Positions 1 through 8,107 are shown, numbered from the stretch's first letter. The stretch is 64,000 bases of DNA from Streptomyces sp. NBC_01304 (GCF_035975855.1 NZ_CP109055.1:2170001-2234000); one strand, 5' to 3'. Notes: a model not told the origin generated them from the letters alone. Numbers and translations are program-made.

Positions 1-1933
1 ACAGGCCCGCCCGGGCCTGCTCGGCGCAGCCGTCGAGGTCGCCCGTGCCGGCCCGCTGCACCAGCGCCTCCGCCCTGCGCAGGACCGCGCCGCGCAGCTC
101 GGCGGCGATGCGCTGCCGCTCCTCGTACGCCTCGACGACCGCGCCCTGGACCGTCGCCGCGAGCGCGCTGTGCTCGCGGCCCCTGATCCGCTCCCGGCGG
201 GCCCGGACGGCCGCGCCGAGGGCCCAGACCGGGGCGAGGAGAACGACCAGCAGGGCCGTGACGAGGACCGTCATGAACGTCAGGAATCCGGCCGGGTCGG
301 ACACGTCGCCGGAGAATTCGGAGAAGTCGGAGAGCTCACCGAGGACGACCAGCGCCGCCGCCAGGCCGGACGCCGTCATCAAGATCGCCGACCACGTATC
401 CCGTGCGCGCCCCGCATGGGCGGCGACCGAGTACAGCGCCACGCCGTCCGCGAAGGCGCCCCCGATCCCCAGCGCCCAGGCCGCCTCCCACTCCACCACC
501 CCGAGGGCGAGTGCCGCAGGGGCGAGCCACGCGGCGGCGAGGACCCCGAGCAGCACCCGCCACGGCTGCTGACGGCGCCACAGCAGGGGCAGCGCGTGCA
601 GGGCCGCGGGCAGCACGGCCACGGCGAACGGCACGACCCCCAAGGTGAGGACGACGAAGAGGGGGATCGCGGCGAGGGCGAGGACGATCGCCAGGTCGGC
701 CGACCGCTCCGGCCGCAGTGTGTGCAGGTGGTGGGCAGCAGCAGGGGTGCGCGGCAGGCTCGCCCGCACCGACCAGCCCGCCGCGCCCTTGCGGGGGCCG
801 ACCGTCAGGGTGCCGCCGAGCGCGGCCGCGCGTTCCCGCATGCCGGTGGTGCCGCGGCCCGAGCCCAACCCATCCGGTCCGGATCCCAGCCCGTCCCGTC
901 GCGGTCCCGGGGCCGACCCACCCGGTCCGTCGTCGTCGACCGTGAGTTGCAGGGTTCCGTCGCGTTCGCTCACCTCGACGCGGACGGCGGCCGAGGGGGC
1001 GTACCGCAAGGCATTGGTGAGGGCCTCGCGCACGATCCCGAAGGCCGCCTCGGCGACCGGCCCGGTCAGTCCGGCGAGTGGTGGCGCCACCCGGACGGCC
1101 GGGCGGAGCCCCAACCGGGCGAACCCGGCGGCGAGTTCGGCGATCCGGTCCTCGAGCGCGCTCTCCTCGTCCGTCGCCGAGGTCCGCATCGCCGTGACCA
1201 GGCGGTGCAGCGCGGCCATCGTCTCGCGGCCGCCCTCCGCGGCGAACCGCAGCGCCTCCTCGGCCAGTTCGGGCCTGCGGTCCCCAAGGCGGCGGGCGGC
1301 GTCGACGGTGACCACCACGGAGGTGAGGTGATGGGCGCTGACGTCGTGGAGTTCGCGGGCGAGGCGCGTACGTTCGCTCGTGGCCGCGGTCGCCCGTGCG
1401 GCCTCCGCCCTCCGCAGGTCCTGGGCCGCGGCAAGGCGGCCCTCGTACCACCGGGCGCGGCCGCGGCCCAGGCCCACGGCGGTGGCGTACAGCGCGAAGT
1501 TGACCAGCGCCTCGCCACCCGCCTCGAGCAGCGAGTCGTACCGCACCACGCACCTGAGCCCGGCGGAGACGAGGAGGACGGACGTCACCAGGACCGCCGT
1601 CCCGAGCGGGCGGTGCACCGCGACCGAGTAGAGGGCGACCACAACGGCCAGCGAACACATCAGGGTTGCGTCCTCGGCGGCCGGCAGCCCGACGAGCAGC
1701 CCTGCCTCGACGGCGAGTGCCGAGGCGACCGGACGGCGGCGGCGCAGTCCGAGCGCCACGGAGGTCACCGCGGCGACGGCAAGGCAGACCACGAGGTCCG
1801 GCGCCGCGGGCGTCTCACCGGCGCGCAGTTTCAGACCGGGCCAGAAGGCCAGCTGGAAGGCGGCGACGAGTGCGGGCAGCAGCCAGTCCCGCAGGCACTC
1901 CCGCGCGCGCTTCCCTATGTGCTCCGGCTCCAT
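1..1933 (-). CDS. Tandem two-component sensor histidine kinase, truncated at the left edge
   Basis: This reading frame starts at ATG 1933 (the only start after an in-frame TGA about 85 nt upstream; SD GGGGAA) and runs off the left edge. Residues 15-150 hold several hydrophobic segments. A NarL/LuxR-type kinase core follows, with H-box ELHDVSAHHL (near residue 197), N-box EALTNALRYAP and G-box VDDDGPGG. After the HATPase domain the frame enters a second set of membrane segments. It then reaches a DHp-like helix, ERQRIAAELRGAV, in which Arg stands where His would be. This looks like a kinase fused to a second, degenerate kinase half; the missing C-terminus would show whether a second ATPase domain exists. 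The cognate response regulator is probably beyond the edge. Family assignment is firm; the tandem architecture is an inference. Confidence 0.85.
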   Translation of the reverse strand, partial: MEPEHIGKRARECLRDWLLPALVAAFQLAFWPGLKLRAGETPAAPDLVVCLAVAAVTSVALGLRRRRPVASALAVEAGLLVGLPAAEDATLMCSLAVVVALYSVAVHRPLGTAVLVTSVLLVSAGLRCVVRYDSLLEAGGEALVNFALYATAVGLGRGRARWYEGRLAAAQDLRRAEAARATAATSERTRLARELHDVSAHHLTSVVVTVDAARRLGDRRPELAEEALRFAAEGGRETMAALHRLVTAMRTSATDEESALEDRIAELAAGFARLGLRPAVRVAPPLAGLTGPVAEAAFGIVREALTNALRYAPSAAVRVEVSERDGTLQLTVDDDGPGGSAPGPRRDGLGSGPDGLGSGRGTTGMRERAAALGGTLTVGPRKGAAGWSVRASLPRTPAAAHHLHTLRPERSADLAIVLALAAIPLFVVLTLGVVPFAVAVLPAALHALPLLWRRQQPWRVLLGVLAAAWLAPAALALGVVEWEAAWALGIGGAFADGVALYSVAAHAGRARDTWSAILMTASGLAAALVVLGELSDFSEFSGDVSDPAGFLTFMTVLVTALLVVLLAPVWALGAAVRARRERIRGREHSALAATVQGAVVEAYEERQRIAAELRGAVLRRAEALVQRAGTGDLDGCAEQARAGL

Positions 1934-1942
1934 GCGTTCCCC

Positions 1943-1996
1943 GTGTTCACTGTGTTCCTCGTGCTCCCCGTGTGCCTCGTGCGCCTCGTGTGCCTC
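1943..1996. repeat. Six 9-nt tandem repeats upstream of the kinase
   Basis: Six consecutive 9-mers of the form GTGYKCCTC lie directly upstream of the kinase start. The unit length is a multiple of three. Read on the minus strand in the kinase frame they would encode an Glu-Ala-His-rich run, but there is no start codon between the upstream TGA and ATG 1933. The array therefore sits in the presumed 5' leader. Confidence 0.7.
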
Positions 1997-2142
1997 GTAC
2001 GCGCTGCATACAGGCGACGATCATACGGAGGCGGCTCTGCCCGGGGTTGGGGTCCGACGGGGCGGTCTCTATCCCTGGTTGCAGACGGCGGTGGTACGGG
2101 CGGCCGATGCCCGGGGCGTACGTCACCGGAATGCTGAGGCAC

Positions 2143-3102
2143 ATGACGACCTACCTGCAGACCCCACAGAGCCCGCAGACCCTGCCGCCCCCCGCACTCC
2201 CCTACCACCGGCTGGCCCTGTCGAGTGGGCAGCACCGTTGGTGGCGGCCGCTGGCCGGGACGTGTGTGGTGGTCGTCGGCGTCGCCCTCGCCGCGCTGGT
2301 GGTGTTCGCCGGCGGCGAGGTGGTGGGGGCGGTCCTGGACCGGCCTCAGGATGCCGACGGTTTCCGGCAGTTGGGGGCGCTGGGCGACACGGCGGTCGCC
2401 CTCGCAAGCCTCGCGCTCGGCCTGCCCGTCGTCCTCCTGGCCGCGCGCTGGGCGCAGCGCCGCCCGGCCGGGACGGTGTCGTCGGTGACGGGCCGGGTGC
2501 GGTGGGCCTGGCTCGGGCGCTGCCTGGCGCTCGCGCTGCCGCTGACCGGGGCGTCGTTCGGCATCATGGTGCTGCTGCCCGAACCCGCGGACGGTGGCGG
2601 CGAGTTGGCGTGGGCGGGGCTCACGCCGTTTCTGACCGGCCTTGCGATGGTCCTGCTCCTGGTGCCGTTCCAGGCGGCCGCCGAGGAGTACGCGTTCCGG
2701 GGCTGGCTGGTGCAGGCGGTCGGCGCGTGGTGCCGCTCACCATGGGTCGCGGTGCTGCCGCAGGCGCTGCTGTTCGCCGCGGCGCACGGCTGGGGCACCC
2801 CGTGGGGCTTCGCCGACCTGTTCGTCTTCGCGGTGGTCGCGGCCTGGCTGACGATCCGTACCGGCGGCCTTGAAGCGGCGATCGCGCTCCACGTCGTCAC
2901 CAACCTGCTCCCCTTCGGCCTCATGGCGGGCACCACGGACGGCTTCGCGACCGACGAGACGGCCGCCGACATGGACTGGGCGACGTTCGCCGTCGACGTC
3001 CCGATGGTGTGCCTGTACGCGGCAGCCGTCCTGTGGCTGGCAGGGCGGCGCGGGCAACGCACACAGGCGAAAGCACGGGCCGCGGGCGGCCATGAGGGCT
3101 GA
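2143..3102 (+). CDS. CPBP-family intramembrane metalloprotease
   Basis: The 319-residue integral membrane protein has about seven to eight hydrophobic segments. It carries the CPBP (Abi/Rce1-like) signature: EEYAFRG (EExxxR motif), then LLFAAAHGW (FxxxH) and ALHVVTNLL (HxxxN). These residues bind zinc and form the active site in the membrane. Substrates of bacterial CPBP proteins are mostly unknown; some process peptides or confer bacteriocin immunity. In-frame starts exist at 2107 and 2131; ATG 2143 is preferred because it gives a normal N-terminus just before the first membrane segment. It is divergent from the kinase and followed 26 nt later by the YciI gene. Confidence 0.88.
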   Translation: MTTYLQTPQSPQTLPPPALPYHRLALSSGQHRWWRPLAGTCVVVVGVALAALVVFAGGEVVGAVLDRPQDADGFRQLGALGDTAVALASLALGLPVVLLAARWAQRRPAGTVSSVTGRVRWAWLGRCLALALPLTGASFGIMVLLPEPADGGGELAWAGLTPFLTGLAMVLLLVPFQAAAEEYAFRGWLVQAVGAWCRSPWVAVLPQALLFAAAHGWGTPWGFADLFVFAVVAAWLTIRTGGLEAAIALHVVTNLLPFGLMAGTTDGFATDETAADMDWATFAVDVPMVCLYAAAVLWLAGRRGQRTQAKARAAGGHEG

Positions 3103-3128
3103 GGTCGCCGGAAGGTAGCCTCGCGATC

Positions 3129-3428
3129 ATGTTCATTCTCGAGCTCACCTACACCGCGCCCCTCTCCGACGTCGAGAAGGAGATGGAGGCCCACATCGCC
3201 TGGGTCGACGAGCAGTTCGCCGCCGGCACCTTCATCGCCTCGGGGCGCAAGAACCCGCGCGACGGCGGGGTCATCCTGGCCGTCGGGGACGACCGCGGTG
3301 CGATCGAGGAGATCACCGCGGCCGACCCCTTCACCGTGGCCGGCGTGTGCGCGTACCGCGTCACGGAGTTCATCGCGACGCGTACGGCGCCCGAGCTCGC
3401 CGCCTACAAGCAGCAGCCCCGGACCTGA
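3129..3428 (+). CDS. YciI-family small protein
   Basis: A 99-residue protein with the ferredoxin-like dimeric alpha/beta fold pattern of YciI/YCII proteins. It starts MFILELTYTAPL, has the helix HIAWVDEQFAAG, and then SGRKNPRDGGVILA and DPFTVAGVCAYRVTEF. Members are small cytoplasmic proteins thought to be enzymes, with His/Asp residues in a pocket, but few have assigned reactions. Neighbours are unrelated, so no pathway is suggested. It converges on the BNR gene with only 11 nt between the stops. Confidence 0.85.
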   Translation: MFILELTYTAPLSDVEKEMEAHIAWVDEQFAAGTFIASGRKNPRDGGVILAVGDDRGAIEEITAADPFTVAGVCAYRVTEFIATRTAPELAAYKQQPRT

Positions 3429-3439
3429 CCGGGGAAGCC

Positions 3440-4633
3440 TCAGCCTTCGAGGCGGGCGATCCTGCCCTTCTCCCCCGAGGCCCAGCACCCGAAGTCCTTG
3501 GTGCAGTCCACGGTGTCGTACGACCCCGTGTCGACGGTCTTCCAGGTGCGGCCGCCGTTCGTCGTCACGTCCGTGCCGGTCGGGCCGACCGCGAGGGCGA
3601 CGGACTTGCTGTGCGGGAACCAGGTGACGCCCGAGCGGTAGGCGGGCGGCGGCTGTGCGGCGAGGTCCCAGGTGCGGCCGCCGTCGTCGCTGACCGCGGC
3701 CGCGTCGGGCGAGGCCTGGTCGGCGCGGTAGTCGCCGCCGACCGCGAGGCCGTGCGTACGGTCACGGAAGGCCACCGCGAAGACGCCGCGCGCCGGGTCG
3801 CCCGCGGGGATCGGCGAATCGGTCGCCGTCCAGGTCAGGCCCCGGTCGCCGGAGTGCAGCACGCGCGCGTGGGCCGCGCCGCCGGTGGCCAGCCAGACGT
3901 CCTTCGACCCGGCGCTGACCAGGCACTGCCCGCTCGCCGCGAACGACGCCTCGCCCTCCTGGGCGGCCGGCATGCCGGTGTTGGGCAGCACCTTCCAGGA
4001 ACGGCCGCCGTCGGAGGTGGACAGGATGCGGTACTTGCCGTCGACCGGGTCGCTCAGGGCCAGGCCGTGCGAGCGGTCGAAGAAGGTCATGCAGTCGTAG
4101 AACGCCTTCGGATCGGTGTTGCGGAACGACTCCGTCCAGGTCGCACCGCCGTCCTCCGTACGGAAGACGCGGGAAGCCTCGCCCTCACCGATGGCGAGCG
4201 CCACCGCGCGCCGCCCGTCGAAGGCCTCGATGTCGCGGAACTCGAGCGTCTCGGCGCCCGGCGGCGACACATTGCGCCAGCTCTTGCCGCCGTCAGCGGT
4301 GCGCAGCACGGTGCCCTTCGAACCGGCGACCCAGGCGGTGCTCCGGCTGACGGCCGAAAGACCGCGGAAGCGGACCTCGACGCCGCTCGCCTTGAGCTGC
4401 CAGCCGGGCTTGCCGGCCAGGCCGTTCGCGGCCGCGCCCGTCATCTCGCCGCTGTCGCCGCTCTTGTACGTTCCCTCGCTCGCGGCCGCCGTTTCGCCGC
4501 GGTCCACCCCCCTGGCCTGCGCGGGTCCGGCGAGGGCCGTCGCGGCGAGCGCCGCCCCGCACACCCCCGCGGACACTCTGATTCGCTTGCGCCACTGCTT
4601 GCTCGCAGGGCTCTGGCTGCTCGTGTTCCCCAT
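3440..4633 (-). CDS. Secreted BNR/Asp-box beta-propeller protein (Ycf48-like)
   Basis: A 397-residue protein with a Sec-type signal peptide: basic KQWRKRIR, then a hydrophobic core ending GPAQARG near residue 41. The rest is a beta-propeller built of at least six Asp-box repeats of the form DGGxxW, including DGGKSWRNV, DGGATWTES, DGGRSWKVL, DRGLTWTAT and NGGRTWKTV. Such proteins are often labelled oxidoreductase or Ycf48-like, but nothing here shows catalytic activity. A sialidase-type active site is not visible, so binding or scaffolding outside the cell is the safer inference. A second in-frame ATG lies 9 nt upstream at 4642; neither start has ideal SD spacing. Confidence 0.85.
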   Translation of the reverse strand: MGNTSSQSPASKQWRKRIRVSAGVCGAALAATALAGPAQARGVDRGETAAASEGTYKSGDSGEMTGAAANGLAGKPGWQLKASGVEVRFRGLSAVSRSTAWVAGSKGTVLRTADGGKSWRNVSPPGAETLEFRDIEAFDGRRAVALAIGEGEASRVFRTEDGGATWTESFRNTDPKAFYDCMTFFDRSHGLALSDPVDGKYRILSTSDGGRSWKVLPNTGMPAAQEGEASFAASGQCLVSAGSKDVWLATGGAAHARVLHSGDRGLTWTATDSPIPAGDPARGVFAVAFRDRTHGLAVGGDYRADQASPDAAAVSDDGGRTWDLAAQPPPAYRSGVTWFPHSKSVALAVGPTGTDVTTNGGRTWKTVDTGSYDTVDCTKDFGCWASGEKGRIARLEG

Positions 4634-4879
4634 TCCCCTCATGGGCGGCGAAGCTAGCCCACCGCCCCGGCAGCGTCCAGGGTGCGGCCGCCCGCGCAAA
4701 TATCCCCCGTGCGGCGGTCGCGGCCGGCGGCCCACCCCCCTACCGTGGCGCCGACCCCGCTGGCCCGGGGCCGATTTCGGTGACACAGCTCACGACCCGC
4801 CACGTGCACGGATTCCCGCATTCCACCGTCTATGCATGTGCCAGGCCCCATTCATCCAGCTGTCGCAAGGGAGCAGGCG

Positions 4880-5293
4880 TTGTCCATCGTCATCGAGCAA
4901 GCCGTCGAGGCCCGACTCGTCGCCGCCGCGCCGCGCATGCCCACCATCCCCGCGACGCTGCATTACGACCGACGTGATCCGTTCGCCGTCCGTATGGCCT
5001 TCCCGGCCCCGGCCACGCTCGAAGGCGTGGACGTGTCCTGGGTGTTCGCCCGTGAGCTGCTCGAGACCGGCCTGGAGAATCCGGTCGGCGAGGGCGACGT
5101 ACGGGTGCGGCCCTACGGCTACGACCGGACGGTCCTGGAGTTCCACGCGCCCGAGGGCACGGCGATCATCCACGTGTGCAGCGCGGCGGTGCGTACGTTC
5201 CTCAAGCGGTCGGCCGCGCTGGTGCCTGCCGGCCGGGAGCACCTGCATCTCGACATGGATGAGGATCTGCTGCAGCTGATGCGGGACGCGTAG
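4880..5293 (+). CDS. ssgD: SsgA-like sporulation/cell-division regulator, probably SsgD
   Basis: A 137-residue SsgA-like protein. Family features include PATLHYDRRDPFAVRMAF, VDVSWVFARELL, GDVRVRP, and FLKRSAALVPAGREHLHLDMDEDLLQLM. SsgA-like proteins occur only in morphologically complex actinomycetes and help place septa and remodel peptidoglycan during sporulation. The start is taken as TTG 4880, behind GGGAG with a 6-nt spacer, which matches the family length; the ATG at 4832 would add an unconserved tail. The sequence is closer to my memory of S. coelicolor SsgD than to SsgB, and the neighbouring ABC-F gene fits that locus. The subfamily label is less certain than the family. Confidence 0.8.
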   Translation: MSIVIEQAVEARLVAAAPRMPTIPATLHYDRRDPFAVRMAFPAPATLEGVDVSWVFARELLETGLENPVGEGDVRVRPYGYDRTVLEFHAPEGTAIIHVCSAAVRTFLKRSAALVPAGREHLHLDMDEDLLQLMRDA

Positions 5294-5363
5294 CGCTCGG
5301 CTCGGTGGGGCGGGATTGGGGCTGGCTCCTCCGTTCTTCACCTGCAGGCCGGTGGGGGCTGGG

Positions 5364-5438
5364 CGCGCAGTTCCCCGCGCCCCTTCGGGGCGCACCCCAG
5401 CGTCGCGCAGTTCCCCCCAGTCCTTTCGGGGCGCACCC
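5364..5438. repeat. Two copies of a common Streptomyces GCGCAGTTCCCC repeat
   Basis: Copies at 5364-5398 and 5403-5438 share GCGCAGTTCCCC followed by a CCCCTTCGGGG-type hairpin and GCACCC. Elements of this kind are abundant downstream of genes in streptomycetes. Lying between the convergent SsgA-like and GPP34 genes, they probably act as a bidirectional terminator. Confidence 0.7.
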
Positions 5439-5457
5439 GGCGGTGGTTCCCCCCGGA

Positions 5458-6132
5458 CTACGACAGTGACATCGCGTCGATCCGTGCCGCTCGCAGACCC
5501 GTGAGCAGCGAGGCGAGCGCCGGAGCCGTGGTCGCGCCCCGCTCGGCGAGGGCCTCGATGCGCTTCTTGTGGCGCATGCGTTCCGCCGTCGGCAGCAGCG
5601 TGTTCAGCTCCCCGGCCGCCGCGAGCGCGATCAGCGCCGCGTCGCGCTCCGCGATCTCCGCCACGGGACGGGCGGCCCCCAGCACGTCCAGGGTTTCGGC
5701 CCGCAGGCCCTCGACGAACTGCGGCCGTTCCAGCTCGACTTGGCGGTACGGGAAGACGCCGAGCAGCCGCCTGCGGCGGACCCGCAGATACCCGGCCGAC
5801 ACCAGCTCGGCGGCCACCGCCTCCAACGTCGCGTGGGCCCGCACCAGGATCCAGGCCTGCCAGCTGCGCGGGCGGGATGCGGCCATCAGCTCCAGGAGCC
5901 CGTCGAGGACCACGTCCCCGGTCCGGCCGTGCGGCACCGGCTCGGCCACACCGTCCGCGTCGCGCAGGAGACCGCCCTGGGCGAGCTCGGTCAGGGCGCC
6001 GGCCCGTACCAGGTAGGGCAGGTGCGCGGCGCAGGTCAGGCGGGGGGCGGCGATCACGGGGAACGTCTCGTCCGGAACGTCCCAGGCAAGCAGATACAGC
6101 TGGGCGGCAAGCGACAGCGGGCCACTGGGCAC
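5458..6132 (-). CDS. GPP34 (Golgi phosphoprotein 3-like) family protein
   Basis: A 224-residue protein with the GPP34 fold pattern: SLAAQLYLLAWD at the N-terminus, a central basic stretch LRVRRRRLLGVFPYRQVEL, and helices ending in GLRAARIDAMSL. Eukaryotic relatives bind phosphatidylinositol-4-phosphate; the role of the numerous streptomycete paralogues is unknown, though some lie near membrane GTPase (conservon-type) loci. No such partners are seen here. GTG 6132 is chosen because GGGAGG lies 5 nt upstream; the longer frame to 6198 has no comparable site. It is transcribed divergently from the ABC-F gene. Confidence 0.82.
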   Translation of the reverse strand: MPSGPLSLAAQLYLLAWDVPDETFPVIAAPRLTCAAHLPYLVRAGALTELAQGGLLRDADGVAEPVPHGRTGDVVLDGLLELMAASRPRSWQAWILVRAHATLEAVAAELVSAGYLRVRRRRLLGVFPYRQVELERPQFVEGLRAETLDVLGAARPVAEIAERDAALIALAAAGELNTLLPTAERMRHKKRIEALAERGATTAPALASLLTGLRAARIDAMSLS

Positions 6133-6181
6133 GGGAACCTCCCTGCGCGGGGACCTCCCTCTACGCGGCCCAAGATAGGGG

Positions 6182-6211
6182 TTGACGCCCCCGACCATTG
6201 CCCTTTACGGT
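6182..6211 (+). promoter_or_regulatory. Putative promoter of the ABC-F gene
   Basis: TTGACG (6182-6187), an 18-nt spacer and TACGGT (6206-6211) match a housekeeping-sigma promoter. Transcription would start near 6218 and give a leader of about 240 nt before the ABC-F start. It lies about 50 nt upstream of the divergent GPP34 start. Confidence 0.55.
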
Positions 6212-6246
6212 GTACAAGTCTTGTTCCCGTTGATCGGAGTCGGCCG

Positions 6247-6258
6247 TTGCGCTACTGA
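6247..6258 (+). CDS. Putative leader tripeptide uORF (M-R-Y-stop) of the ABC-F gene
   Basis: GGAG at 6236-6239 is followed by a 7-nt spacer and then TTG CGC TAC TGA, a complete three-codon reading frame. It sits between the promoter and the hairpins of the ABC-F leader, where a drug-sensing uORF would be expected. A second minimal frame, ATG CAG TGA, occurs at 6279-6287 without a clear ribosome site. Translation of either is an inference. Confidence 0.4.
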   Translation: MRY

Positions 6259-6324
6259 GGTCCTGAGACACGAAGCGATGCAGTGAGTATTTCCTGCCCG
6301 CATGGCGTGCGACCTCGGCAGCAG

Positions 6325-6353
6325 AGCCGAACCTCCCGGAACAGGGCTTTTTT
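6325..6353 (+). terminator. Candidate attenuator hairpin with T6 run
   Basis: AGC...CCT (6325-6334, with a 4-nt bulge) can pair with AGGGCT (6343-6348), which runs straight into six T residues (6348-6353). U-runs are rare in this genome. An alternative hairpin TCGGC/GCCGA (6315-6319 with 6326-6330) uses the same bases as the left arm, so the two are mutually exclusive. Confidence 0.45.
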
Positions 6354-6457
6354 CATGCCCCGATGCCGTCGCTGACGCATCGCTCCTCCGGGCCGTCGCA
6401 CCCTCGTGTCTCATACGCGCTTGCCATGCCCATTCACGCACGCGCCGGAGGCCGCAC

Positions 6458-8107
6458 ATGTCTACCTTCCCCGCTTCACACACGTCCATCACCTGCACCG
6501 CGCTCGGCTTCTCGTGGCCCGACGGCACCGAGGTCTTCGACGGCCTGCAGGCCGCCTTCGGCACCGGCCGGACCGGGCTCATCGGCGTCAACGGCTCAGG
6601 GAAATCAACCCTGTTGAAGCTGATCGCGGGTGAGCTCAACCCGGGCGAGGGCGCCATCCGCGTCGCCGGCGACGTCGGCTATCTGCCGCAGAACGTCACG
6701 CTCGACACCGGCCTGCGGGTCGACGTCGTGCTCGGCATCGCCGAGACCCGTGCCGCGCTGCACGCCATCGAGGCGGGCGACGCGAGCGAGGCCAACTTCA
6801 CGGCCGTCGGCGACGACTGGGACGTCGAGGAGCGCGCGATCGCCACCCTCGACCAGCTCGGCCTCGGCCACATCGGCCTCGACCGCACCATCGGTGAGGT
6901 CTCCGGCGGCGAGTCCGTGCTGCTCAGGCTGGCCGCGCTGCTGCTCGGCCGGCCCGGTGTGCTGCTGCTGGACGAGCCGACGAACAACCTCGACCTGTAC
7001 GCACGCCGCAGGCTGTACGCGGCCGTCGAGGCCTGGTCGGGAGTGCTCGTCGTGGTCAGCCACGACCGTGAACTCCTCGACCTGGTCGACCAGATCGCCG
7101 ACCTCAGGACGGGCGAGATCGTCTGGTACGGGGGCAACTTCTCCGCGTACGAGGAGGCCCTGGCCGTCGAGCAGGAGGCGGCGGAGCGCATGGTGCGCGT
7201 CGCCGAGACCGATCTGAAGCGCCAGAAGCGCGAACTGGCCGACGCCCACATGAAGTTGGCCCGGCGGGTTCGCTACGGCAACAAGATGTACGCGCAGAAG
7301 CGTGAGCCGAAGATCGTCATGAATGCCCGCAAGCGGGAGGCCCAGGTCTCCGCGGGCAAGCACCGCATCATGCACGAGGAGAAGCTGAGCCAGGCCAAGG
7401 AGCGCCTCGACGAGGCGGTCGACGCGGTCAGGGACGACGACGAGATCCGCGTCGACCTGCCGTACACGGCCGTGCCGCCGGGCCGGTCGGTGCTCACCCT
7501 GAGCGGCCTGATGCTCCGTTACGGGGCGGAGGTCCAGGGCGAGTTCGAGCTGCGCGGACCCGAGCGGATCGCGCTGGTCGGGCGGAACGGCGCGGGCAAG
7601 ACCACGCTCCTGCGCACCATCAGCGGGGAGCTCGCGGCGCAGGAGGGCGAGGCGGTGGCGCACGTGCCGCTGAGGTTCCTGCCGCAGCGGCTCGACGTGC
7701 TCGACGAGAAGCTGTCCGTCGCCGAGAACGTCGCCCTGCGGGCACCCGACGCGACCAACAACCGGATCCGGGCGCGCCTTGCCCGCTTCCTGTTCAAGGG
7801 CGCGAAGGCCGACCAGCAGGCGGCCACCCTGTCGGGCGGCGAACGCTTCCGGGCGGCGCTCGCGGCGCTGCTCCTCGCCGAGCCCGCACCGCAGTTGCTG
7901 ATGCTCGACGAGCCGACGAACAACCTGGACATGGCGAGCGTGAAGCAGCTGACGTCCGCGTTGGAGTCGTACGAGGGAGCGCTGATCGTGGCCAGCCACG
8001 ACCTGCCGTTCCTGGAGTCGATCGGCATCACGCGCTGGCTGCTGCTCGACGGGAAGCTGCAGGACATCACCGCGGAGGAGGTACGCGAGCTGATGAGTAC
8101 GCGGTGA
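6458..8107 (+). CDS. ABC-F family ATPase, probable ribosome-protection resistance factor
   Basis: A 549-residue cytoplasmic protein with two ABC domains and no membrane segments. Domain 1 has GVNGSGKST, SGGES and LLLDEPTNNLD; domain 2 has GRNGAGKTT, SGGERFRAA and LMLDEPTNNLD. The charged linker between them is where antibiotic-resistance ABC-F proteins reach the peptidyl-transferase centre to eject drugs. ATG 6458 follows GGAGG with a 6-nt spacer. The frame stays open back to 6302, but that would skip this strong site. The long leader with uORF and attenuator-like hairpins favours drug-inducible resistance over a housekeeping role. I recall a regulated ABC-F at the matching S. coelicolor position (SCO6720), not verified. 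Confidence 0.88.
   Translation: MSTFPASHTSITCTALGFSWPDGTEVFDGLQAAFGTGRTGLIGVNGSGKSTLLKLIAGELNPGEGAIRVAGDVGYLPQNVTLDTGLRVDVVLGIAETRAALHAIEAGDASEANFTAVGDDWDVEERAIATLDQLGLGHIGLDRTIGEVSGGESVLLRLAALLLGRPGVLLLDEPTNNLDLYARRRLYAAVEAWSGVLVVVSHDRELLDLVDQIADLRTGEIVWYGGNFSAYEEALAVEQEAAERMVRVAETDLKRQKRELADAHMKLARRVRYGNKMYAQKREPKIVMNARKREAQVSAGKHRIMHEEKLSQAKERLDEAVDAVRDDDEIRVDLPYTAVPPGRSVLTLSGLMLRYGAEVQGEFELRGPERIALVGRNGAGKTTLLRTISGELAAQEGEAVAHVPLRFLPQRLDVLDEKLSVAENVALRAPDATNNRIRARLARFLFKGAKADQQAATLSGGERFRAALAALLLAEPAPQLLMLDEPTNNLDMASVKQLTSALESYEGALIVASHDLPFLESIGITRWLLLDGKLQDITAEEVRELMSTR

Larger units (their letters stand above)
6133..6457. promoter_or_regulatory. Intergenic region and ABC-F 5' leader (325 bp)
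   Basis: This gap between the divergent GPP34 and ABC-F genes holds a vegetative-type promoter (6182-6211), a tripeptide uORF (6247-6258), a small hairpin (6315-6330), an overlapping terminator-like hairpin with a T6 run (6325-6353), and CCTCCGG (6385-6391). That last element is an exact complement of the ABC-F ribosome site CCGGAGG (6445-6451). The layout is typical of drug-induced attenuation leaders. Confidence 0.6.

Noticed and set aside
336..1658. Long Arg/Pro/Gly-rich reading frames opposite or out of phase with the kinase gene.
   Set aside because: They are composition shadows of high-GC DNA; the kinase frame has H-, N- and G-box motifs and normal codon-position bias.
6302..6457. Longer start at ATG 6302 for the ABC-F protein.
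   Set aside because: The frame is open but the added residues lie in the leader hairpins, and the strong GGAGG site directs initiation at ATG 6458.
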